NCBI RefSeq assembly: GCF_030248535.1
Contig: NZ_JAHGAJ010000003.1
Span: 62,001 to 126,000, forward strand
Reading direction: 5' to 3'
DNA: 64,000 bases
Source of the DNA: Vibrio sp. D404a
Lineage (GTDB): Bacteria > Pseudomonadota > Gammaproteobacteria > Enterobacterales > Vibrionaceae
Position numbers and translations under genes: made by a program. The notes under the pieces were generated by a model. It saw only the letters and a list, made by a program, of their open reading frames with translations. It had not been told where the DNA came from and searched no databases. Below are positions 17,140-26,271 of this stretch, piece after piece (position 1 is the stretch's first letter; each line of letters starts with the position of its first letter).

Positions 17140-18522
17140 TTAAAGCGAATTTCTAATCGCATCTGCCAATAAGTCTATTTCCCTTTTCACATCTTCAGTT
17201 AGGTCAAAACCAATATTGATCCTAAAACAATCGTTGTAGAGGGGAAGCGTGCTAAACAGCTGACCCAATCGAATGTCGATTTTATGTTCCTCAATCAACG
17301 CCGTGAACCTTTCGAGGTTGAGTTTTGGGACTTGTAGCCACAATACCATTCCTCCTTGCGGTTGGCTGATGTTAACCTCGCTTGGCAAACGTTCGGATAA
17401 ATAATTGAGATAAGACTGCCTTAAACTAAGTAGTTTGGTTCTTCGACGCTTTAGCTGCTTGGCGTAGTTACCCGATTCAATAAAGTCAGCCACTGCAAGT
17501 TGAATAGGCAGTGATACACCAAAGCATGATGCGGAGTGTTGCTGGCGATAGCTGTCTGTATAGCGACCTGGCAGACACCAGCCTAAACGATAACTTGGCG
17601 ATAAGCTTTTAGAAATCGAACCGCACCAGAGTATGTAGCCATTTGAATCATAATACTTGGCAGGTAACGGAGTGTGCTCTGAATAGGAGAGTTCTAAATA
17701 TACGTCGTCTTCGATCATCGGCACTTGGTAACGATTGGCAAGCTCGGCAAGTTTCTGCTTTTGCTGAGCAGACATAGTAATACCTTGTGGATTCATATGC
17801 GACGTACAGAAAATACCAGCTTTTACGCTCCCTTGCTGCAAATGTAATTCAAGCTGTGCAAGGTCGATCCCTTCATCTATTGATGGGATCTCGACAATGC
17901 GCCTTCCCATTTTCCCAAGCAAATCCAATATCCCACTAAAACATGGAGAGCTGATCGCGATAGCATCGCCAACTTGGGTACATGCTTCAAGCGCAGCCTT
18001 AATCGCGGGCATACACCCCGATGTAATAACAAGGTCTTGTGGGTTGATATGAATTCCCAACTTTGAAAAATGAACACTCAAAGCATCACACAATGACGGG
18101 TCGCCTTGGGTGTTAGGGTAGTGATTCAGTCGGCTACCTAATCGCTTACTCGAGCGACGAAAGCTACGTTCGAGCTCGAGCAGTGTGGTGTCATCAATCG
18201 TCGTGCTGGATATCCCAAGTGGCCCGTTGTAAGGCGAGTGAATAGAGAAGCTTTGGTGTACTAGGGAGACCTTACTGACAAATTGCGTCCACTTAGGCGT
18301 ATTGTGCTTTTTACTTCGCGCAGAAATGTAGTAGCCCGCTTGCGGGCGAGAGTGGATCCAACCCTGAGACTCCAATTCTTGATAACAACTGACTGCGGTC
18401 GACATACTAACGGCTTGCTGTTTTGCCAGTTGTCGCAAAGAGGGCATACGACTCCCTTCGCTTAATTTCCCGTCTTCAATTTCTTGAACAAACTGATTAG
18501 CCAATGTTTTGTAAAGACTCAT
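17140..18522 (-). CDS. MocR-type (GntR HTH + aminotransferase fold) regulator
   Basis: A 460-residue protein. An N-terminal GntR winged helix (SEGSRMPSLRQLAKQQAVSM..., ~residues 20-60) is fused to a class I aminotransferase-like domain with the PLP-lysine motif SISKSLSPSYRLGW. MocR proteins bind PLP and usually act as regulators rather than transaminases. ATG 18522 is used; a TTG at 18531 would also be in frame. It is divergent from the EamA exporter at 18620, the common MocR-transporter arrangement, and CTGTA repeats lie between them. Confidence 0.9.
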   Translation of the reverse strand: MSLYKTLANQFVQEIEDGKLSEGSRMPSLRQLAKQQAVSMSTAVSCYQELESQGWIHSRPQAGYYISARSKKHNTPKWTQFVSKVSLVHQSFSIHSPYNGPLGISSTTIDDTTLLELERSFRRSSKRLGSRLNHYPNTQGDPSLCDALSVHFSKLGIHINPQDLVITSGCMPAIKAALEACTQVGDAIAISSPCFSGILDLLGKMGRRIVEIPSIDEGIDLAQLELHLQQGSVKAGIFCTSHMNPQGITMSAQQKQKLAELANRYQVPMIEDDVYLELSYSEHTPLPAKYYDSNGYILWCGSISKSLSPSYRLGWCLPGRYTDSYRQQHSASCFGVSLPIQLAVADFIESGNYAKQLKRRRTKLLSLRQSYLNYLSERLPSEVNISQPQGGMVLWLQVPKLNLERFTALIEEHKIDIRLGQLFSTLPLYNDCFRINIGFDLTEDVKREIDLLADAIRNSL

Positions 18523-18529
18523 AGATGCC

Positions 18530-18581
18530 AACTGTACTTATTTTTTTGTTAAAAACTGTATCTGTACTGGAAACTGTACTT
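18530..18581. promoter_or_regulatory. MocR-type direct repeat operators
   Basis: AACTGTACTT occurs at 18530-18539 and again at 18572-18581, 42 bp or four helical turns apart. Additional CTGTA cores lie at 18556 and 18562 between them. MocR proteins are known to bind direct repeats. Confidence 0.65.
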
Positions 18582-18619
18582 GATTGATACTCTTTTTCAA
18601 AGAAGAAGGAGGGCAGTTT

Positions 18620-19516
18620 ATGGCTAGAAACGATTTATTTTTGGCAATCTTTGTGATGGCAATTTGGGGGTTCAACTTTTCGATGATCAAAATGGGGATC
18701 ACGGAGGTTCACCCACTATTAGCCACCGCTGCGCGATTCACACTGGCAGTGATTCCTGCGATTTTTTTCATTCGCAGGCCAAACGTTGCATGGCGCTATC
18801 TGTTTAGCTATGGGTTAGTTTTTGGTGTTGGTATATGGGGAATGGCATCATGGTCGATTACAGCAGGCTTATCATCTGGCATGTCGTCGGTATTGCTATC
18901 TTCTAATGCGCTTATCAGTATGGCCGTAGGGGTATTCATTCATAAAGAGGCGGCATCAAAAAGGAAAGTTGTTGGTGCTATAACAGCACTCATTGCACTG
19001 ATGGTGCTTGTGTCAGCGACCAACGGTAATGTGACGTTGCAAGGCGGTATCTTCATCATGATAGCGGCGACTTGCTGGACAATTATGGGGATGATCGTTA
19101 AGGCGTCTAAAACCACCCAAGCTTTTGCGTTCAATGTGTGGGGAATGTTATTCGCGCCAATTCCGCTAGTGATGTTCGCGGTAAGTATTTACGGGCCAAG
19201 CATCGTATCGGAAGCGTTTGAATTGTGGGATATGAATACGACGATTGCTGTCTTGTTCCAAGCTTATCCAACCACCCTGTTTGGCTATTGGGTCTGGAAT
19301 CGACTATTGATTCGATACCCACTGAGCACTACCGCACCGATGACTCTGTTGGTACCTGTTTTTGCGTTGATATCTGGGTATTACATGTACGATGAAATGC
19401 TAAGTACCGCGCAAGTTATTGCCTGTGTTCTTTTCCTCATCGGTATAGGGTTGATAGTTAAACCCGCTAAGAAAGTAACCCAAGTGACAAACAAGCCAGC
19501 ACTGAATCGTAGTTAG
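18620..19516 (+). CDS. EamA-family (DMT superfamily) exporter
   Basis: A 298-residue protein with about ten hydrophobic segments arranged as two EamA repeats. The opening MARNDLFLAIFVMAIWGFNF and the following PAIFFIRRP resemble EamA (YdeD), the O-acetylserine/cysteine exporter. ATG 18620 is chosen because AAGGAGG lies 8 nt upstream; the in-frame start at 18584 would cover the operator. Divergence from a MocR regulator suggests control by an amino compound. The substrate is an amino acid or a related metabolite by inference only. Confidence 0.85.
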   Translation: MARNDLFLAIFVMAIWGFNFSMIKMGITEVHPLLATAARFTLAVIPAIFFIRRPNVAWRYLFSYGLVFGVGIWGMASWSITAGLSSGMSSVLLSSNALISMAVGVFIHKEAASKRKVVGAITALIALMVLVSATNGNVTLQGGIFIMIAATCWTIMGMIVKASKTTQAFAFNVWGMLFAPIPLVMFAVSIYGPSIVSEAFELWDMNTTIAVLFQAYPTTLFGYWVWNRLLIRYPLSTTAPMTLLVPVFALISGYYMYDEMLSTAQVIACVLFLIGIGLIVKPAKKVTQVTNKPALNRS

Positions 19517-19604
19517 TAGAACAATATGCCATCCGGGAATGATGGCATTTGTCATTCTAGTAGTCCTATTGAAGGGTTAATGAGGTGAATAAAGGTATTA
19601 ATCG

Positions 19605-19655
19605 AATCATTTTATGATTTGATTATGTGGGATAAACAAATCATAATGTGATTTG
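19605..19655. promoter_or_regulatory. Inverted repeats in the fic promoter
   Basis: AATCAT-TTT-ATGATT (19605-19619) and CAAATCA-TAATG-TGATTTG (19637-19655) are both perfect inverted repeats sharing the ATCA/TGAT core. They lie 34-84 bp before the chosen fic start and could be operators for the C-terminal helix-turn-helix of the Fic protein. Confidence 0.5.
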
Positions 19656-19688
19656 ATTATGGTGTTTTTTCAAATCAAGGGCATGGGT

Positions 19689-20789
19689 ATGTGGATCTGG
19701 CAACAAGCGAATTGGCCACAGTTTGACTGGGACAACAATATTATAGAACCAATGGTAAGGCGTACGCGTCTCAACCAAGGGATCCTATTGGGAAAAATGT
19801 TCAGCCACTCTCAAGATCAGACTGAGAGTATGTTAGATACTTTGCTTGCTAATATCGTCCACTCAAGTGCCATTGAGGGAGAGAAGCTGAATGCTTTTTC
19901 AGTGCGCTCTTCGCTAGCGAATAAACTAGGTTTATCAGAAGAAAGGCCATTCCCGACCACCGAACAGACTGATGGTTTGGCGGAAATCATGGTTGATGCC
20001 GTCGAAAATTTGAGTACGCCGTTAACGCTTGAACGAATTCTGCATTGGCATGACCGACTCTTTTCTGAAGGCTACACCATGTTTAACCCGGTTATTGGTG
20101 GTCTACTGCGAGGTGACACGCCAATGCAGGTGGTTTCTGGCAGAATAGACAGGCCAATCGTGCACTTTGAAGCACCGGGCCGCGATGTACTTGATGCTGA
20201 GCTAAACCAATTCATCCAGTGGTTCAACGACTCCAGAGAAGACATATCGCTCGATCCTTTAATAAGAGCCGCAATCACGCATTTGTGGTTTGTGACCTTG
20301 CATCCCCTTGACGATGGAAATGGTCGAATTACCCGCCTTCTTACCGACCTCGCGCTCGCGCAGGCAGAGCAGCAATCGGTACGCTTTTACGCCATGTCTG
20401 TTGGCATATTGGCCAATCGTAAAAGCTATTACGATATTCTAGAACAAACTCAGAAAGGATCTCTGGATATTACTCCGTGGCTTGTTTGGTTTTTCAATAC
20501 GTTGAATGAGACATTCGATGAGGTGTTAAAAGAGATCGATCAAACGGTATTTAAGACCAACTTTTGGCGTCATGTCGATCAAACTAAGCTGGTGGAAGAA
20601 CAAGTTAAAGTGCTCAATCGCATGCTTGATGGTGACTTTGCGGATGGCATCAACACATCTCAATATCACAAAGTGGCCAAGGTGAGTAAACCAACAGCAA
20701 CACGTCATTTAGCCGCACTGGTTGAGCAAAAGTGTTTAGTGAAAGCTGGTGCCGGGCGAAGTACTCGCTATCAACTACCCAAGTTATAG
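19689..20789 (+). CDS. Fic-family AMP-transferase with N-terminal inhibitory helix and C-terminal HTH
   Basis: A 366-residue protein. Order of parts: an N-terminal DUF4172-like region starting MWIWQQANWPQFDWD; an inhibitory motif S59-x3-E63-G64 (SSAIEGE), which makes it class II; the Fic core with H205-P-L-D-D-G-N-G-R-I-T-R216; and a C-terminal winged-helix (INTSQYHKVAKVSKPTATRHL). The active His, Gly, Asn and Arg are all present. The Phe after HP in the standard motif is Leu here. ATG 19689 is chosen for AAGG 8 nt upstream and the conserved beginning; upstream starts at 19653 and 19659 also exist. Fic proteins modify target proteins with AMP from ATP. No toxin-antitoxin partner is adjacent. 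Confidence 0.9.
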   Translation: MWIWQQANWPQFDWDNNIIEPMVRRTRLNQGILLGKMFSHSQDQTESMLDTLLANIVHSSAIEGEKLNAFSVRSSLANKLGLSEERPFPTTEQTDGLAEIMVDAVENLSTPLTLERILHWHDRLFSEGYTMFNPVIGGLLRGDTPMQVVSGRIDRPIVHFEAPGRDVLDAELNQFIQWFNDSREDISLDPLIRAAITHLWFVTLHPLDDGNGRITRLLTDLALAQAEQQSVRFYAMSVGILANRKSYYDILEQTQKGSLDITPWLVWFFNTLNETFDEVLKEIDQTVFKTNFWRHVDQTKLVEEQVKVLNRMLDGDFADGINTSQYHKVAKVSKPTATRHLAALVEQKCLVKAGAGRSTRYQLPKL

Positions 20790-21104
20790 CCTCTGTTCCT
20801 TAGATCGAATTCCTACTCTTTCACATCTACTTGCCATTAAGTGGATGTGATAGCTATCCTTTCCAGATCGTTTCTCGACAATTACACAAATGTAGTGACT
20901 AGCAAGTTGAATCAAAGAGACCACAGCAAGAACTTAATTCATTAACTATTAGTTATCTTTAAGTTGATGAAAGACACTCTACAAGTTAACAAGAAATTGT
21001 CCGATACTAAACGCAACAAAGCAATATTCTAGCGGGCAAACACCTGTAATACGTACACAAGAATATCGCTATCGTGAAATTGTGAAACTATTGGAGAGCA
21101 AATA
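20790..21104. other. 315-bp region between fic and the quinone reductase
   Basis: No gene is seen. A 12-bp stem with one wobble (TCACATCTACTT / AAGTGGATGTGA, 20821-20850) may terminate fic, though without a T-run. The remainder is AT-rich and ends in TTGGAGAGC before the next ATG. Confidence 0.45.
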
Positions 21105-21773
21105 ATGAACGTACTTGTTGTTTACTGGCATCCAGAGCCGAAAAGTTTTAATGGTGCTATGTTTCGTCGTTCGGTAGAAGCCCTAGAGTCGGCTGGGCAT
21201 AAAGTTAAAACATCGGACTTACACGCGATGAACTTCGATCCAGTATCTGGACGTCATAACTTCAATAGCGAAATGGATACTGAGTTTTTCAAACAACAAC
21301 TCGAAGAGATGCACGCGTCGGATAACCAGAGCTTTGCAGCAGATATAGAAGAAGAGATACAAAAACTGGAGTGGTGCGACTTGGTCATCTTCCAATTTCC
21401 ACTGTGGTGGTTCGGTATGCCAGCAGCCCTTAAAGGTTGGGTGGACCGTGTATTTGCGATGGGTAGAGCCTATGGCGGCGGCCGATTTTACGAGAACGGT
21501 ATCTTTAAAGGAAAGAAAGCCATGGTGAGCGTGACCATGGGCGGGCCAGAAGAGCTCTACGAGAAAGACGGTTGGAATGGTGACTTAGACGCGATTTTAA
21601 GACCAATACACCGTGGCGTGTTCGAATTTACTGGGTTTTCGGTTCTCGCCCCACAGAAGGTATTTGGGCCCGCACGTAAAACACAACAAGAGCGTATTGA
21701 ACTACTAGAAAACTACGCTCAGCGTTTACAAACGATCTTCGATGAACCTGCAATTGAAGTAGGGCATTACTAA
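21105..21773 (+). CDS. NAD(P)H:quinone oxidoreductase-like flavoprotein (flavodoxin-2 fold)
   Basis: A 222-residue protein of the NQO1/KefF/MdaB superfamily. Visible parts are the FMN/FAD-binding strand and loop YWHPEPKSFN near the N-terminus, the dimer/active-site segment FQFPLWWFGMPAALKGWVDRVF, and SVTMGGPEELY. Such enzymes reduce quinones by two electrons with NAD(P)H in the cytoplasm. TTGGAGAGC precedes the ATG. It is followed 47 bp later by a small gene on the same strand, probably in one transcript. Confidence 0.87.
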   Translation: MNVLVVYWHPEPKSFNGAMFRRSVEALESAGHKVKTSDLHAMNFDPVSGRHNFNSEMDTEFFKQQLEEMHASDNQSFAADIEEEIQKLEWCDLVIFQFPLWWFGMPAALKGWVDRVFAMGRAYGGGRFYENGIFKGKKAMVSVTMGGPEELYEKDGWNGDLDAILRPIHRGVFEFTGFSVLAPQKVFGPARKTQQERIELLENYAQRLQTIFDEPAIEVGHY

Positions 21774-21820
21774 CAGACTTTTGTCTTGTCGTTATATAAG
21801 AGAAATGGGTGAGGTGTATT

Positions 21821-22114
21821 ATGACTGTTCAACAAAAAGCGAGTGAGGTTTTTAAATCGTGGGGCGTGAGTGATAGTCAAATCACTCGTTTTCTAGAGAA
21901 TCAAGCATCGCAGCAGCAAAGCGAACATGTCGTGGCGATCGATGAATGTTTAGAGCTGCTTTATCGAGAACCCAAACAGAGGCACCACTTTTTAACCACC
22001 GCAAGTAAGAGCGTATTCTTTGAGGGGAGAAAACCCTTAGATGTGATTCTCTCAGGAGAGGTAGAGCAAGTTGCAGAGGCACATCACATCATCAGAAGCA
22101 TGCTCTGTATATAA
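21821..22114 (+). CDS. Small protein with DUF2384-like (MbcA/ParS antitoxin) C-terminus
   Basis: A 97-residue protein. The C-terminal half (FFEGRKPLDVILSGEVEQVAEAHHIIRSML) resembles the toxin-binding domain of Xre/MbcA/ParS antitoxins, where a G.kPLd.l..G pattern is followed by a long helix. No RES-domain toxin lies next to it and the N-terminal half does not show a clear helix-turn-helix, so it is either an orphan or a different helical protein. ATG 21821 is preferred to the upstream GTG at 21809 because GGGTGAGG is spaced correctly. The family call is tentative. Confidence 0.6.
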   Translation: MTVQQKASEVFKSWGVSDSQITRFLENQASQQQSEHVVAIDECLELLYREPKQRHHFLTTASKSVFFEGRKPLDVILSGEVEQVAEAHHIIRSMLCI

Positions 22115-22159
22115 GTGGTTGAGATTTAAAGCACCTTTCTTCCTATCCCTAAAAAATAT

Positions 22160-22184
22160 AAAAGAGCCGCACTGCGACTCTTTT
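22160..22184. terminator. Bidirectional terminator
   Basis: AAAAGAG-CCGC-ACT-GCG-A-CTCTTTT forms a stem flanked by A-rich and T-rich runs, between a plus-strand gene ending at 22114 and the minus-strand sulfatase gene ending at 22209. Confidence 0.75.
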
Positions 22185-22208
22185 AGTTTTTTAATCAGTA
22201 GCTTATTG

Positions 22209-24251
22209 CTAACGATTTAGCGGAAGAATATCGAACTTCATGTCGAATTTATCTAGAGAACTCGCTAAGTCTTGTAGGTTCTTCGCATCACCACGTAGAC
22301 CTGCCTGACCAGTCTCAAATAATGCTTCAAGTGTTGTCTCGCCAGTAATCACTTTGGTTAAATCGGCTTTGTGAATAATTATCTCTGTATCCAATGCTGG
22401 GATAGAACCCTCTAAACCTAACTCAGTCACTGGTAGGTGAGAGAAGGTAGCATTAGAGACTTCGATGTAATGGCGCTCTTCAATATCAGGGTGATAAATT
22501 CCCATGTTAAAGTTCAAGCCTGCAGTCTCAGCCTTTGGCCCATTTAGTTGCACACCTACCAAGTCCAAGAAGTTTGTTGTCGGTGTGTTTGCAATAACGT
22601 CCTCAGAGGCTGTCTTTAAAGACTCTCCAATTTCATTCGTACGAAGTTCCACCGCACCTTGTAAGTACGAGTTACGCCATGCCATTGTTTCAGATTGATA
22701 GCCTTGTTGCTCAAACGTGTCCGCTAATAATTCACGGTATTCGATATTAGTTGGCTCACACAGTACTAAGTCATTCAATAGCTGACCGGCTTCCTGATAG
22801 TTACCTGAATCAAAGTGAGCTTTAGCTGACTTATAGAAATTATCTGCCCCACCAGCGTTCACGTAAGTACAAGATTTGTCGACTGACTTAAGTGGGTTTA
22901 TGTTGACTGGGTTCAGATCGAGATAACCTAAGTACAAGTTTACAATCGCTCGAGCATTGTGGCTGTACGAACCATGATAGCCACGTGATGCCCAGTTTTG
23001 TTTCTGCGACTCTGGGATAATCTCTTCAATTGAACGACCAACATCGCCAATTTTCACACCGTGGTTTGCTAAGCGCACCGAGTTGTTGTGCAGCCAGCTA
23101 TAGTTATCACGTTGCATCTCCATGTAGTGGCCGATTTCATTCTCTTCGGTTTCTGGGTTGTTCCAAACCGGAGCGGAATGGGCAGAATGGATGTTATCAA
23201 CCAGCCCAGAGTCCACGAAACGCATCTTAAGTTCAGTTAGGTACTTAGACCAAGCTAATGAGTCACGCACTTTTGCGCCACGGAATGTGTAAATGTTGTG
23301 CTGTCCATCGTAAGTCAGTTCGGCCGTATTCAATGAACGGTACGCAGGTACGTAGTTTACGATTTCAACGGGCGCTTCAGCACCGGGCATGTTGATAAAG
23401 TGAACCTCTAAGCCATCGATAACACGCGTTTCTTCACGTTCAACAATTTCTGTTGTTGGTGTTACTAACGTTACTGCTCCTTTACCAAAACCCATACCCA
23501 GTGCGTTGTCTACAATACCTGTGGCGTCATTTTCTAAAGACTGGCCGTATTGATATTGTGCGCGACGTGACATCGCGTTACCCGCCATGATGTTTTCGTC
23601 TGCCATCTCTTTGATGAAGTCGCCAGGAACAATAACTGGGGCTCCTTCTGCAAAATCGCCCGTGTTAATGATGCCTCTTGAACCACCAAAATGGTCGGCA
23701 TGAGTGTGAGAATAGATCATACCGGTGATCTTATGCTCGCCGTTCACCGCTGGTAGGTGTTGTTTAGCAAAGTTCCAAGCGGCTTCTGCGACTTCATCAT
23801 GCAGTAATGGATCGTGGATAAGGTACCCGTTGTCCGTGCGGTAGATTGTCATGTTGGAAAGGTCGGCACCGCGTATTTGATAGACACCATCCGTAACTTG
23901 ATAAAGGCCGCCTGAGGCATAGTTCATTTGACCTTGGCGCCAGATAGACGGGTTAACGGTATCCGGACGGTCTTCACGAATGCTGTCTACGTTCATGTGA
24001 GACATGCGATTACGCAGCTCACCTACACGATGATCACCAAACGCCGCGATGAGCCCTCTCTCTGAACGCTCAAATGCTGAGGTATCTTGCCATGGCAGCG
24101 TTTCAGCCAATGCGTTGTTGGCCTCAATGGTATGTTCAGTTGCAGGTTTACCTTTGTATGTCTCGATTGATTCATATTCATTGTCGGCAGTAGCGCTGAA
24201 AGAAACGATGATAGCTAGCGATAGTACAGAACGGTTTAGAGTCGTTTTCAT
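22209..24251 (-). CDS. Secreted SdsA-type alkyl sulfatase (metallo-beta-lactamase fold)
   Basis: A 680-residue protein with a signal peptide (MKTTLNRSVLSLAIIVSFSA). The binuclear zinc motif is SHTHADHFGG (His182, His184, Asp186, His187). Downstream are an alkyl-sulfatase dimerisation segment (VHSAHSAPVWNNPETEENEIGHYMEMQRDNY) and a C-terminal SCP2-like lipid-binding domain from about residue 550. Family members cleave primary alkyl sulfates such as SDS to alcohol and sulfate, letting the cell use the fatty chain or the sulfur. ATG 24251 begins the signal peptide and is preceded by GAGG; the frame extends upstream without function. A LysR gene is divergent 114 bp away and is the likely regulator. 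Confidence 0.93.
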   Translation of the reverse strand: MKTTLNRSVLSLAIIVSFSATADNEYESIETYKGKPATEHTIEANNALAETLPWQDTSAFERSERGLIAAFGDHRVGELRNRMSHMNVDSIREDRPDTVNPSIWRQGQMNYASGGLYQVTDGVYQIRGADLSNMTIYRTDNGYLIHDPLLHDEVAEAAWNFAKQHLPAVNGEHKITGMIYSHTHADHFGGSRGIINTGDFAEGAPVIVPGDFIKEMADENIMAGNAMSRRAQYQYGQSLENDATGIVDNALGMGFGKGAVTLVTPTTEIVEREETRVIDGLEVHFINMPGAEAPVEIVNYVPAYRSLNTAELTYDGQHNIYTFRGAKVRDSLAWSKYLTELKMRFVDSGLVDNIHSAHSAPVWNNPETEENEIGHYMEMQRDNYSWLHNNSVRLANHGVKIGDVGRSIEEIIPESQKQNWASRGYHGSYSHNARAIVNLYLGYLDLNPVNINPLKSVDKSCTYVNAGGADNFYKSAKAHFDSGNYQEAGQLLNDLVLCEPTNIEYRELLADTFEQQGYQSETMAWRNSYLQGAVELRTNEIGESLKTASEDVIANTPTTNFLDLVGVQLNGPKAETAGLNFNMGIYHPDIEERHYIEVSNATFSHLPVTELGLEGSIPALDTEIIIHKADLTKVITGETTLEALFETGQAGLRGDAKNLQDLASSLDKFDMKFDILPLNR

Positions 24252-24365
24252 AGAGAACCTCGTTTTGTCTCTCAAGTTGGTATGAGACAAATTTAGAGGA
24301 TTGACACATAAGAATACATAAACGAATATGAATTCCAAACATCACGATTTGTTATGTAATGAGCT

Positions 24366-25265
24366 ATGCTAGATAAATTCGATTTAAACTTACTTAGAGT
24401 GTTTTCCGCCGTTTATCGCCACCAATCGATCACACTTGCCGCTGACGAAATGGGAATGACTCAACCCGGTGTCAGTGGTTTGCTGAAGCGATTGCAACAA
24501 CAAGTAGGCTGTCAGCTTTTTATTCGTTCAGGTAGAGGGATAGCACCAACGAGGCAAGCGCAAGAGCTGATTCGTCAAGTTGAGCCAGCGTTGATACAAA
24601 TTAATAACGCGCTAGAAAACTTGGAAGAGTTTAGTACCCAGACGCCTCATAAATTTGTGGTTTACACATCGGAACCAGTGATGCTAAGACTACTGACGAA
24701 AATTGAAGCCGATAATCAGTTGGGTAACGTTACGATTGAGCTTCACCCTACGCGCTCTAATGAAGAACAGTTGATGGATGATCTTAATCAGAGGCAAGCT
24801 GATCTTGCGATTGAGTTCTCCAATCACACACCAACCTCATTCTTTACAGAACCGTTATTCGATGACGAGATGTGCATTATTGCCAGAAAAGGTCATCCGA
24901 GGATCACAGGTTCAATATCTCAAGATGAATTCTATCGTGAGAAACACATAACACTTAAGCTACGCCGCGAACAGGCGTATTTGGCGGACTATTTCACGAC
25001 AGTTAGTCTGAAAGAGAGAAAGGTTGCTGCTGAATGCACATCGCTCATTTGGCAAATGTCGATGGTATCAAGTAGCGATTGTATTGCTTCAATGACAAGA
25101 AGTTTGGCTAATGAACTTGCTGATAAGCTAGGACTGCAAATAATACCGATGCCATTCTCAACATTCCCAATCAAGTACCAACTCTTCGTCCACAACCGAG
25201 ATAAGAAAAGCCCTTCGAATATTTGGCTCAGAGAAAAACTCAAATCTTATTTAGTTGAAGGTTAG
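24366..25265 (+). CDS. LysR-family regulator divergent from the alkyl sulfatase
   Basis: A 299-residue protein with the LysR N-terminal helix-turn-helix (FDLNLLRVFSAVYRHQSITL, AADEMGMTQPGVSGLLKRLQ) and a two-lobed effector domain. The arrangement predicts activation of the sulfatase gene in response to an alkyl sulfate or long-chain alcohol. Confidence 0.9.
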   Translation: MLDKFDLNLLRVFSAVYRHQSITLAADEMGMTQPGVSGLLKRLQQQVGCQLFIRSGRGIAPTRQAQELIRQVEPALIQINNALENLEEFSTQTPHKFVVYTSEPVMLRLLTKIEADNQLGNVTIELHPTRSNEEQLMDDLNQRQADLAIEFSNHTPTSFFTEPLFDDEMCIIARKGHPRITGSISQDEFYREKHITLKLRREQAYLADYFTTVSLKERKVAAECTSLIWQMSMVSSSDCIASMTRSLANELADKLGLQIIPMPFSTFPIKYQLFVHNRDKKSPSNIWLREKLKSYLVEG

Positions 25266-25398
25266 GTGATAAAAAGCCGGCTACTGTTTGTGTTCTCGAG
25301 TCCAAGACGCCTTCAGACTCAGTACTTTCGAAGAACAATGTATTAAATGCTCTAGTTAATTCCTACCTCTGATATGCACTAATAAGGATATATGCGCA

Positions 25399-25432
25399 AC
25401 ACCATTGTTATGTTATAACATCACAATGGTGT
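25399..25432. promoter_or_regulatory. 34-bp near-perfect palindrome before the ABC importer
   Basis: The outer arms ACACCATTGT and ACAATGGTGT are perfect, and the centre ATGTTATAACAT is itself a perfect palindrome; only one position pair of 17 does not match. The core resembles the GTTATA/TATAAC half-sites of Zur boxes, but spacing differs. It overlaps the first in-frame ATG (25426) of the ATPase gene. Confidence 0.65.
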
Positions 25433-26271
25433 TTGGGTTTGATTCTTTGGGTGGAAATTTGGATATACCTGTCTTGTCGGTTAGGAGGCTTTTTGCTAAT
25501 GGTAAGGCGAATTGGAGGGCCGTCTCAGATGTTTCTTTCAGCGTCGATGAAGGAGAATGTGTTGCCGTTATCGGGCCAAATGGCAGCGGCAAGTCGAGTT
25601 TATTAAAAGCCATCACCGGAGAGTACAAAACAGTAGATGGAGAGTTGTCTCTATCTGGTATGTGTCTGAAGAGTATCGATAAACAACAACTCGCAAAGAG
25701 GGTTGCGGTTGTCACTCAACACGAGAATGTCGACCCACGTTTAAGTATCTTCGAATATGTTTGGCTCGGGCGCACTCCTCATACTTTCTGTTGCAGTCAA
25801 AAAGAACACAAAAGAGCGGTTAATCAAGCAATAGAAGACGTCGGGCTCACTGATAAGAGCGAACGATATTTTGGTGAGTTGTCTGGGGGAGAGCAACAGC
25901 GTGCCAGTATTGCTCGCGCCTTTGCTCAAGAACCTAGGCTACTGCTCTTAGATGAGCCAACTAATCACTTAGACCCTCTTGCACGCTTAGAACTACTCAG
26001 CTTAATCAAACAACGTGGCATAGCGAGTGTCGTTGTGTTGCATGATCTGCCTTTGGTCGCCCCTTTTGCAGACAAAGTATTACTTATGTCCGATCAAAAA
26101 ATGGTGACGTTCGAAACCCCCGATATCGTAATGCAAGACCATTTTATGACACCAGTTTTCGGGCTACGCGTTATCTCATTCAAACATCCCCATATGAGTA
26201 GCACCATTCATCATTTTGAGGCTGCTCATCACCCCTCTAACTTGTCACTAATAGGAGTTGCCCACCAATGA
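25426..26271 (+). CDS. ABC transporter ATPase of a FecBCD/BtuCDF-type importer
   Basis: A protein of about 280 residues with Walker A (GPNGSGKSS), signature (LSGGEQQ), Walker B (LLLLDEPTNHLDP) and the H-loop (VLHDLP). It energises uptake of a metal-chelate, vitamin or related compound. The start is uncertain: ATG 25426 lies in a long palindrome and has no clear ribosome binding site, whereas TTG 25459 follows GGGTGGAAA and leads directly into DIPVLSVRRLFANG. The stop overlaps the ATG of the next gene by 4 bp (ATGA), showing translational coupling. Confidence 0.9.
   Translation: MVFGFDSLGGNLDIPVLSVRRLFANGKANWRAVSDVSFSVDEGECVAVIGPNGSGKSSLLKAITGEYKTVDGELSLSGMCLKSIDKQQLAKRVAVVTQHENVDPRLSIFEYVWLGRTPHTFCCSQKEHKRAVNQAIEDVGLTDKSERYFGELSGGEQQRASIARAFAQEPRLLLLDEPTNHLDPLARLELLSLIKQRGIASVVVLHDLPLVAPFADKVLLMSDQKMVTFETPDIVMQDHFMTPVFGLRVISFKHPHMSSTIHHFEAAHHPSNLSLIGVAHQ

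Noticed and set aside
25426-25458. Zur box identity for the 34-bp palindrome
   Set aside because: The central spacing differs from the usual Zur box (no extra bases between the TATA parts), so the regulator is left open.
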